Below, in pieces: positions 26,801 to 38,800 of a DNA stretch of 64,000 nt. Where the stretch lies: the NCBI GenBank assembly GCA_023053685.1, contig JALIGW010000005.1, positions 29,974,480 to 30,038,479 on the forward strand, given 5' to 3'. The translations under genes were made by a program, and so were the position numbers. The first letter of the stretch is position 1; every line of letters begins with the position of its first letter. The notes beneath the pieces are model-generated. The model had not been told where the DNA came from. It made no database searches and saw only the letters and a program-made list of their open reading frames with translations. This DNA comes from Diadophis punctatus similis (lineage: Eukaryota; Chordata; Lepidosauria; Squamata; Dipsadidae).

Positions 26801-29800
26801 TCACGAATAGTTGCGGCACTCTTTGCAATAGCAAGTGATGTACATCCAATAGCCAAACTGCCCATAAGTACAGGTTCAGGGAGTTCTGCTGGGACTATTG
26901 GCTTTTCTATCACAGACATTTTTTTGCCTAAAAACACAGGGAGAAAAGGGATGTAGTCAGTTTCTGCTTAATGTTATCAAGACCACAATAAATAAAATGA
27001 TAGTTTTTGCATTAAAGCTGTGAAAGTCAAACAAACGAAGAAGAAAACCTTCACTTTCCTTAATCTACAATTTAACTGGAACCAAAGGCACTCATCCAGA
27101 AATAGGAATTTGAAGAAATATAATTCTAAGTGCATTTTAAACTTTTCCTATGTACATCTAGCCTTCTAACATTAATTTTATATCATCTTAAAGTTTTAAT
27201 GGTAGATATTGCAAACTCTTTGCTGAAATTTTATTTCTCAGACAAAAATGTTCTCTGTTATTTTCTCTTTACTGACTTTTTCATCATGTTCATTTTTTAA
27301 CTTCATACAGATTTTCAAAATAATATCTTTATGTTTAAAAAATCAGACTCCATGGTACATTTGGAAAATTATTTAGGTCTCATTTTGGTACCTTAACAAT
27401 AGCTGAATTTTGTAGCACAGAACATAGCAATCATAATTTCCCACTGTGACTTTATGTCTTCAAATGTTAAAGAAAATCTGACACTAGTTATGGGTGTGGG
27501 TGCTATGGAAAATCTGACATTTGATCCAAACATTTAACAGCTTCTTTAAGCAATAGAACATAAACATTCTCAAGAACATTGAGATGTACTTGATACATTA
27601 ATTTGAAGCACACCACAAATTTGATCCTCTTTATGATCAAAAAGCTCATGTAATGAAATTTATAGATGAATTGTCATAGTATGAAGCAACAAGTCTGAAC
27701 AGGATATATTCTCCATAGATTCTCAACAATCAATTAAATATTCCATAAAATGCCAAATTCTACTTTTAGAATTACTTGTTACGTTCATAACAAAACAAAA
27801 CAAATTTATAAAGATTTATAGAGTTTTTAAAAATACGTATTTACTAACATTATTTCCTCATCTTCAGATATGGTATTCACTGGTGTCTGCAGTAAATTAA
27901 GAATATATCAAAATACACAAGGCACAAAACGGGAAGAAAAATCCCATTTTTTAACCACTGGATCCTAAACTGCTTCCTTTTACAGGGAATGTACAAGGAT
28001 GGTGACTGTGGTCATGAAATAAAACAAAAAATCTTCCATTTGGTAGAAAAGCTGCCAAAAATACAAAAGAATAGATATATAACATTGACAGCAATGATAA
28101 ATATTGTCAAGGCTACAGTTTTCCCACATAAGCACATGTATATGAAAGGCATTAAATGACATGCCTCAGTGAAAATATCTTGCACTGAAAGAACAAATTA
28201 TTGTACCAGATACAGTAAAACCAGACTATTGACTGGAAACACTAACAATGAAGCTAAAGCTTAAATAGTGAGGACACAAAATACAAAGGCAGGAATCATG
28301 GAAAGGCCCTCATGCTTAGAAAAATTAAAGAGACTCAAAAAATAGATCTATAGAAGACAAGGTAGCTAGTTACCATCATTCATGATGCAAGCAGGAGTTT
28401 TCAAGAACTAAAAAATGAATTACTGAGAGAACAATCCAGGGAAAATTAGTGTCCAGCAGGTTATGAAGAACCAGAAGTAACTAAATGATTGTATAAGACC
28501 ATTTCATTTATTCTAATTTCATTTTCTAACCTGCTTTGTTTGGTTTCTTTTTTCCAGGAGGTATGGTGGCCAATGGAGAAGCAGGGGCCATCGTTTCCTG
28601 GCTTTCTTTTTCTTTTGCAGGTTCCCTTTTTGCTTTGTCTTGTTCATATTTCCTTGTAAAATAATCACTGCAATAAAAGGAAATAGCATGACTAATCACT
28701 GTTTTAGATTTTGCAAATACAAAGTCTACAATGTCATAAGCTGACATTATATCAGCTGAAGGGCTCTGACACACAAAAACATATTCCATTTTTATTTTGA
28801 GACTGAATTTGAATGTGTTGCTCAAGGTTTTGTCATTAGTTTTAAGTTTCCCTTTCTTTAGGGCCAAGACGTCCTGCAAAATGCTAAAATAAACAATTAA
28901 AATAAAATTAATGGGGAACTATTGTGAATGACAAATATTGCAAATTTTAGCTTTATAAATATTTACACCTTTATATGTACACATTTATTGCATGTGTGCC
29001 ACCTTTTGGAAGTTAAACTTTCCTACTCTGATGTTGCTTCTTAATCCTTGTGATTATACACACCAATTGGAGGAACCAAAATTCATAAATTCATAAATTC
29101 TTTATGTACATCAAACAGGCCTTGAGGATTGGCCCAAAATGTTTCTTCCAGATTATTGTCTAGAATGGGTGCACAAAATCATAATTTTGTTCCTATTTTA
29201 TCTCTGTTCAAACAATGTTTTTTACCTTCAAAACTGAAAATGATTTGAAACCATCATACTTATATGGTTGCCTTCTTCTTCTTGGAATTTTCTAATATTT
29301 GGATGGTAGGTATCAGTGCTTTGAGATACCACTCATAACACAGCGTCCATAATCATATGCTTCAGTATTGAAAATCATATTCTTTTGAAATTGTAGTCTT
29401 TCTAATGATTAGTACCTGGTACCTTCCAGATGGTTGGGGCAAAACATCCTACATTCCTTGTTCACTGGTGCATGCACGCTGCTTGAACGTTTGCTCTATT
29501 CTGTGTCCATTTTAAGCAAACACACACTGGACTGCATCCTTGAGGAAGTTTCAAGGAGAGTTGTGAAAATGATATAATATCATTAAAGTACATTTCATAA
29601 AATGTAGGTAGTTTATTAATTTCCTTTTGGTGCTGCTACTGGAAAAGTGTAGGATAGTATAGGAAAGAAATATATATCCGCAACTGCAATGCCAGCTACC
29701 CCAATCTATCATCCGCATGATTAAAGGGGGAAAAATATTGTTTTGTGCCACTTCAGAGATTTCATCAGCTGGCTTTTGACTGGCACAACTATCCCCTTGG

Positions 29801-32800
29801 AAGAGGAAAAACATATAGGATAGAAATCATTCAGAGAAGACATTTAGTTAATTCAGTATTTAAAATTATTCCATTTGGGAACTGATTTAAAGATCATTAG
29901 TAATTGAACAATTCCTCAAATCAACATCTTTGATGTTGATTTTAGCCGGTTTATTTATTATAAGGAAACCTGTGATTATTAGGGAAAATCTTGGTCTGTT
30001 TAAATTTGAAATGGAAGGGAAACTGAGCTTAGTATTACACATACAAAGAAAGGGGAAAGTTAAAGAAAAGATATGCAAGAATAGATACAAATCAAATGAA
30101 TACTGTAAGGATTGATCAATTTGCATTCCAGGAAGCTGTATTGTTTAGTCATCTATATCTTACAGCTGTATCTTACGTCAATCTTACAGTAGTACTATAA
30201 AATGCAAAAAAAAAAAGTTATGATCAGTCTATTCATTAAATATATTGTGAAAAGTCTAAAAAAATAAATGTAACCTTTATTGCCACATTGTCTATTAAGC
30301 AGTACAAAACTATAGCAACCTTAGGAGCTGAGATAGCGCAGTGGTTAAAAGCAGCATTGCGACCTTCAGCTGATTGCTAGTTCAGCAGTCCAGCTGTTCG
30401 AATCTCACTAGGCTCAAGGTTGACTCAGCCTTCCATCCTTCCGAGGTGGGTAAAATGAGGACCCAGATTGTTGGGGGCAATATGCTGAACTCTGTAAACC
30501 GCTTAGAGAGGGCTGGAAAGCACTATGAAGCGGTATATAAGTAAAGTGCTATTGCTATTGCTATTGCTATCTCAGTTCCTATATAAAAAGGAATAATTCT
30601 ATATTTTTAATTATCTACAACTGAATTTGTGCCTGTATGCGTTTTTATAATCAGTTTGTGAATAGTAAATATATAGGATCCTATACTGTATTCATTTTTT
30701 AAATATTAATTGGAGAAAGAAACAATTAGATAAGAGTCTGAGGTTTTGGCTTTTTATGGTATAACAAAGTTAAGAATAATGTCGATTTTAAAAATTACTA
30801 TGTACTTCTTGTCCTGCCTTCAGGTGCTTTGAGAATAGGTTGACGCTCTCTTCTTTGTGGCAACCCCTCAAATATTGGAACCCTGCTATCATGTCAGCCC
30901 TAGACCTTCTTTTAATTAAACTAGACATACCCAGTTCCTGCAACCATTCTTCATATCTTTTAACCTTCAGTTCCCTAATCATCTTTGTTGGTCTTCTTTA
31001 CACTCTTTCTAAAGAGTCTCAACATCTTTTTATATCATGGTGATCAAAACTGGATGCAATATCCCAAGTGTGGCCTTACCAAGACATCATAACATGGTAT
31101 TAACACTTCACATGATCTTGGTTCTATCCCTCCGTTAATGCAGCCTATGACTGTGTTGGCTTTTTTGGTGGCTGCAGCACACTGCATGGCATAGAAGGGA
31201 CAGAATCTTGTAATGAAAGAGGGAGGATGGAAAACAAGTTTGTTTATAATTACTGTAGAGAAGACTGGAAGTTGTGTTTCAATTTTCTTTTTCTTTTTCC
31301 CCCCTACTTAAATAGCTTTTTACACTTTTCTGTTATCTTTTTCATTTCTTTCTAACTTTACTAATTATTTTCATTTTTATCATTTACTTATGTAATTTTT
31401 AAAGTAAAATTTATACAGGTAGAATCTGACTGTTTTGATCTATATTTCTCGTGGGCCTCCATCAGCAAGTCCAGTGACAGATAATGGGAGCTATATTCCC
31501 ATATCCATGGAGAGCCCCTGAAATCTAGCCACTCAGATGGCTGCCATCCTCCCTCCATCTTGGTACCTATATCGCTGATTTATTTTATTCATTCAGTATT
31601 GCTGTTAGTGGATGGAACTTTTTAGATAATGAGCACTTATGATAGCAGGATTTACTGACTAGTGAAAAACTGACTTATGTAACAAAAAATCCTAATAACT
31701 ATTAAAGAGTACTGTTTCAAGTTCGCAAGTGTATTGTGTGCAAATGCTGAATTACAACATAATGGAATTTTAAATAAAATTAAAAAAAACTTCTTAGCAA
31801 ACAAAATAAATGAGGCACTTACCTTAATAACTCATCAATGTTTTGTTGGTCACTAGGTTGAAGGCCTCTGAGCATTTCATTCAGTGATTCATTTACCCAT
31901 TCAATTGCCGTATTCAAAGATTCATATCTTTCCTTTTCATCTGCATCAATTACTTCTGCTGAAGCACTTTCAAGAATTTCAGCATGACATGAGATCATGC
32001 TGGAACAAATAATCTGTGCAACAATATTTAAAGATGTTTATTACTGAAATTTCATATAGACAACATGACATTGAAATTACTTTATACTAAAAGCTTTTTT
32101 TTATTATTAATGTATGGTTTTTTCCAGATACTTCCACTGACACATATCATAAACTTATCTCACTTCAAGTATTTATCCAAGGTAAATCATAGATTTTAAT
32201 TCTATAGTAAAATTTTATTCAAAGATTTTTATTTCACTTGTACTTATTCTATATAGTTTTAATGTAATTCTTTTTAACACAAACAACAGTTTTTATGTGA
32301 AGTTTTGATTCATCAATACAACTTTAAGACTTGTGGACTTCAACTCCCAGAATTCAACTCCAAGACTTCAACTCCCAGAATCCTACGACTTCGGTATGAC
32401 CTAAGCGTAGTTCATAAAATTATCTGCTACAATGTCCTACCTGTCAATGACTACTTCAGCTTCAACCGCAACAATACACGAGCACACAATAGATATAAAC
32501 TTAATGTAAACCGCTCCAAACTCGATTGCAGAAAATACGACTTCAGCAACAGAGTGATCAATGCCTGGAATGCACTACCTGACTCTGTGGTTTCATCCCC
32601 AAACCCCAAAAACTTTAACCTTAGACTGTCAACTGTTGACCTCACCCCATTCCTAAGAGGTGTGTAAGGGGCGTGCATAAGCGCACCATTGTGCCTACAG
32701 TTCCTGTCTTACTGTCCTCATTTATCTGTACTTACTTTGTATATGTTTATGTTTATACATATACCTGCTATCTTGTACATGTTTGACAAACAAATAAAAT

Positions 32801-35800
32801 AAAAATACTCCAGCCAGCATAGCTGGGAGTTGAAGTCCACAAGTCTTAAAGTTGTCAAGTTTGAGGACCCCTGCCCTAATACATATCTTGAACAAAATTT
32901 AATGCCATTTTTCAAGAAGCAAAAGAAAAATTAAAGAGAGTAATATTAATACTTCTAACTAAATGATATAAATATACAGTGTAATGAACTATGTAATGCA
33001 TATGTAATGAATGAAATATATTTTCAAATGAAAATTTGAAAACTTGACTAATTTTTGTAATTCCTCCATCATATTAGATGGCATTATAAAATAATATAAA
33101 AGGACATTTTCCCAGTTGCAAAATGAGAAAATAGAATTTCAACTTGGCCCTAAATTAATTGAACTACAGGAAATCAAAACTTTAGGCACCGAAATCACAT
33201 ACAACAGGAATGTATTTAAACGGTATTTTTTTTTTAAACAACAATCATAGAGAGGTGGTAGGAGTAAGATGGAAGTAAGATCAGGATCATACTGAACAGG
33301 AAGGTAATAGTTTGACCTGCTATATCGTTTCCTGATCCAATTGATAATCAAGCTAGGTCAGAAGTTTTCACTGTAATGAATGACTTGGGTTAAGATCAGG
33401 GACGGGTTCCTAATTTTTTTACTACCACTCTGTGGGTGTGGCTTATTTTGTGGGTATGGCTTGCCGGCCATGTGACCGGGTGGGCGTGGCTTGCCGGTCA
33501 TATATTAGTTATTTCAGAGAGATGTTACTACTATTTTTGCTATTTTATACCTTACATGAAAAGCTTTGCATACAAAGTGTGTGTTACACCATGGCAACAC
33601 AGCAACCTTTATATGCAGAAAATGCTATAGTTAAAAGACAAGCAAGTCTCATACAGCATTTTTGGTTTCAGTCATGGATTCCTTAGACGAAAATATTGAG
33701 GACTGTTAAAAAGAACAGTATCTTTTAACATTCCTCAATGTTTTCGTCTAAAGAATAACAGTATAAAACTGTATAAAATTAACAGTATAAAAGGTTAAGC
33801 TTTCGGAAAACGCCCACTTTGGGAAGCTTTAGGCAAAAGCGAAGGAAAAGTGTCAAATGCGAGCTTCTTATTATTTTCAAGCGAAGGGATGGGGAAAGAC
33901 TTAATTGTCAGGTTTCTAGGCATGCACAGAAGATTTTTTTATTTTATTTTAATTTTTTTTTTAAAAAAATGGCGGCGCCCAGGCACCGGCAACCGACCAC
34001 ATCGGTACTGTGACATCACCAGCGGGCCGCTACCGGTGCTATAGAGTGGACCGCACTGGTAGGAACCCACCACTGGTTAAGATGGTGGCTGAGCCCCTTT
34101 GCTTTTTGATTCTGCCTTCCAGTCAGTTGTATTGCTTTTCTTTCACATATGTTTTCATTTTAATGATTTCATTACAAGCTGCATCAAGTTCTGGTGGAGT
34201 TGGTCACCCTTGAAATTGTATAAACAAATAGAGAATTAACTGCAACACAACTCATACCTTATCACAGTCTCTAACTCGGCAAAAGACTTCAACTTCTAAT
34301 GTTGATCGGCCAGTTCCATCCAGCACACTTTTAGCATCTAATTTGCATATCACTGGAGGTTTTGATAATTCAGAGAAGAAGTTTGCCTAGAAGACCAATA
34401 ATTAGTGCAATTAGTGCAATTAGATTCAAAGGCTTTCAAAGATACAATTGCAACTTATTTTGTTCCTTAAATTTATTAGGTGGTTCATTTAGTTACTAAT
34501 TCTTGTAGCCATAGACTGGGGAGAAAAAAATCTTGAATGGTGTATGATCTACTTCAACCCTAGTTGAAGCAGATTATCTGGACTCTTTTCAGTCAGTCTG
34601 TGGCAGATTCTGCTGTGAAGTACAGCCTATCTAATATACTCAAGCTGAGTTTCTGTGTTTGATTAGTATGCATAACCTTGTTTCTACCTTCTAATTCCTT
34701 CAAACTGATTCCTGGTGATGAACAATCAGGTAATCACAGCATCAGATTCTGAACATCTTTCGGGTGCAGCCACAGAAAAGGCATGTATCTGAGATCAGAT
34801 GGTAACATTTAAGGTATGGAACTTGTTAGGACAGATAGATACCCTCAAGCAAAGGTGATCCTGCAAGTGACCTTGACCCGTGCAATTTAGAATTTTAAAG
34901 ATAATAGCCAGCACTTTGAACCGTATCCAGAAGACAACTGGAAGCTAATGCAACTCATACATCAGCCATGTAACAAAGGCAAAATATGAAAAACCCAGAA
35001 CAAGCTGCTGTATGTTGGACGAACTGGACCAGATCGTTTTCAAGGACAGACCAATGTAGATCACACTACATTAATCCAACTAAAAGATAACTAAAATGTG
35101 AATATCAGTGAGCAAGGTCTCCCAGTCTAGGAAAGGTCACAACTTGAACAGAGGAGCCCTCCCCCAGCAGCAGTTGCTATCTCCTGCTTTACCAGGAGTT
35201 GTGAACCCAGGAGAACCCTCAAATTGTGCACCAACTCTGTCTGATGGTGTATTATCCCATTGAGTATCAAGGATGATAAGTCACCAAAGCCCATAACCCA
35301 CTAGAGTGGGAAATCCAAACCCATTCAACTTGTGAGACAATCTGTTTGGTGAAGTGGTTAAGGCACCAGGCTAGGAACTGGGAAACTAGTCCCATCTTAT
35401 GGCCAAAGACAACTGTGTGATCTTAGTCACTCTGTCAGTCCTAGAAAGCAGGCAATGGCAAACTACTTCCAAAATCTTGCCCCCAAAAAATGCAAGGTCT
35501 TGTCTGGACAGTTGCCAGCAGTCACCTTTGCCTGGAAGGCACAAACGCTAAAAAGATGCTTTTGATCCAGTCAAAGCACTTTGCTCCCCATCCAGGTTCC
35601 AGACACTGGATATGCACCTGAACAGCATCACCTTCCTGGAACATGGATGGAGATTTATAACATATTGATGATACTCCATTCATAATATCAAATAACCTTA
35701 TCTAATGGCCTCATGTACTTAAATAGGAGAAGAAACAAAGGGGAAACCAGAGACCCGAGGCCCCCTGAATAAAAGAGGCCTGAGTGGACCTCTCCTCATA

Positions 35801-38800
35801 ACCAACACCAACTAGAACCGTTAAGGCGAACAGGTGGCACACGGAATCCTCTCTGCGGGCACTCGAGCCATTGCCCCAGCTCAGCTCTGCCATGCATGCG
35901 CCTCCCATCGGCCAGCTGGTTTTCGGGTCTCTGCCACGCATGCGGAGAGGCGGGGCGCATGCAGGAGACGCACATGCATGTGCAGGGGGTGGGGCGCACA
36001 CACAGGGGTCACACGTGCATGCATGGGGGCATGCACAGGAGTGCATTTGCAGGGGTCACGGATGCACACACGGGGTCACGGGTGCACACACAGGTGTAGC
36101 GCGCACATGCGCATGTGCGGGCACACAGGGGTTGTGCGCGCATGTGCGGGACACACCGGGGACTGTGTGCGAATTTCATTATGGGTGTGTGCGCGCATGC
36201 GCACGCTTTCGCACACGAACGCTTTTGGCACTCAGTGCCGAAAAGGTTAGCCATCACTGAAGCAGAATCACTTTAAAGCAGTGTGCCCCCCTCCCATTTC
36301 TAACCCTATAAAAAAACTCATTTGTAAGCTCATCTCCAGCTACTGAAACAGCGGTTCTATGATCAAGAATCCAAATCCAAGTCACCACAATCCTTAGCAG
36401 TTTAGGTCTCCCACATCTATTTTACTGCCACTCTGTCTTCTGTCCTGCTCTAAGCCATCCCACCACTGAAGATAGAACATAGTGTCCAAGTGTGAGTGTA
36501 GGGATATACTGGTGCCAGAGCAGTCTTTGCCTACCAGGAAGTTATTACAAAATAAGTCATTATTGAAGAGAAAGGTGCTTTACAATACAAGGAGGTGGTG
36601 TGGCAATGTTGCTTGAGTTGAAGAGAACAGGTAGAGAGGCCAGCCACTGTTGGTGCAGGACTGTGGTGGAAGAGCAGCTGAAGTACGTGGCAGGCAGAGG
36701 GGTTGGAGGTAGAGGGGTGTGCATAAGCGCACAATTGTGCCTACCGTCCCTGTCCTACTGTCCTATTGCCTAATTTACTTGTACCTACTTTGCTAATGTT
36801 TATGTTTATACCAATACCTACTATCTTGTACATGTTTGACAAATAAAATAAATAAATAAATAAAACCATTAGTAAAAAGAAAAAAATTAAAAAATTAAAA
36901 AAAATTGAAAAAAGGAATTTGGAGATATGCAGAGCTAGAAGGACAGAGGCCTGGAGAAAGGATTTACTTTTGCTTTGTTTAAGATAGCAAACAAAGAATT
37001 TGTTTTAATGGTGATTGGCTCCTAATGTCACTTGAGAGCTGTCAAACTGTTACTCTCTTGTTTTCTTTTCCACCAAGCTGTTTAATGATGTAGGAAACCA
37101 GGCTGCTCGGGGCACCCAGTAGATTATACACTGGCTTCAGATTTCAACTGCCAATATTTTCTTTACGATATGGTTTCTTTTCCTTGCTCCTTTTTATTCC
37201 TGTCCTTTTTCCTTTCAATTGGTGTTTCTTTAGCTGTTTCTTTACCTTCAGTTCTTTTGGACCTAATGGCTCTTTTCCTTCTATTGATTTCTTTTTTTTT
37301 TATTTCAACACCACTATAGTAATTGCCAATTCTTTTTCATTAGACTTAAGGATAAACTCTAAGTCTTTTCAGAAAAGTGTCTCAGAATTGGAAAAAAAGC
37401 TTGCTCACTTAGGGTACTTACACCTGAGATTTTTTAACTTCTTAATCCTTTTTTTTGGAGGCTGTGGAAAAATTCAAAAGATGTGCCTGGATGATACAAA
37501 CTACCTGAGAGATGTCAAGGCACAGCTTATCATGGCAGTGTTTTATATAACTGTATGCCTCCAGAAAGCATCCTAAAAAGACCATAAGGTACCATTTGGA
37601 TTGGAAATCCAGGGTCTGGAAGAGAACCGCAATCTTGGATGAAGCTATCTAAGATTAATATTGTTTTATCATGATCACCAATGTGTTAGCTTCCAGGTTT
37701 TGCTTCTTTTGATGTTGGAAAGGAAGGAAGGAAATGGGAGTGTTGAGTGACCCACATGGGAGTCCAGGCCACACCGTGGATCTGGTGGCTCTTCTGACAT
37801 ATGCTACCATAGATAAATTTTCCTCTTTTCAGTTCTGTAGAACAAGTTTTTTTTAAAAAAAAAAGTCAGAGAAAACAAGATAGCAGAACATTTGGTTACC
37901 TTGAGGCTCAGCATTACTGGACTGAAATACAGCAATGGCAGGATCAGGTAGCCTTAACAGAATGGTTTGCAAAGCAGTTTTTACTCTGTGGCTGTAGCAG
38001 TATATTTCATCATCAAGGCACCTAGAGCGGATATCCTCTCTAGTTTTCAATTAGTAGAAGACATTATAATATAATAAAAGAGTCTTGAGTAATGTGTAAA
38101 TGGGTAGAAAAGTGCTCTTTGGTATACAATTGTGGTATGTCAATCATAATTTTTTTTCATTGGTGAGATGCAGAAACAAAGCAGCATTTCCCAGCATGTA
38201 GATAAACATGCTGAAGTAAGAGCAGCCATTGAAAAGTATCTAGATGTCTAGAGGGAATACTTGCTATTTGTTTTGATGCTTGTTATTGTTCCATCCAAAA
38301 TTAGTTTATTACTATATAAAAGACGATTATAATATATTTCTTCCTTAATGATGCACATAGAGCAGCAGTTTATTCTGGTATGGGTTTCCTTTCTCTGTTT
38401 AACAATATTGGTTACTGTGGGAGAATACATGCAGATACACAGAGAAAAAAAGAGAGAGAGAAAATGAAGGATAATAGATAACGTGTACAAAAAAAAAAGA
38501 ATTCATCTTAGCTTAGAGAGATAAGAGACGAACAGTTGACAGATTTTTTTTCTGGCACTAAGAATGAAGATGTTCAATGTATAATCATGCTTTATTATGC
38601 TACAGTGAAAGAAGATGCTACAGTAAAAAAAAAAGATTAGAGAAGGTGAGCTGTAACCCAAAACAAAAGATGTGATCTTCACCCCATCCCAAGTTTGAAG
38701 ACCTAGAATGAGGATCCCAAACTGGCAATCTAGGTTGACCTTCATTCGCAATCTAGATTGATTTGGGTTTTTTGTGTTTTTTTTTAAGGTGGAATACTGT

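Noticed and set aside
37184..37576. Plus-strand frame of 130 codons in ENO4 intron 1
   Set aside because: Phe/Leu-rich translation of T-rich DNA with no recognised domain or splice context.
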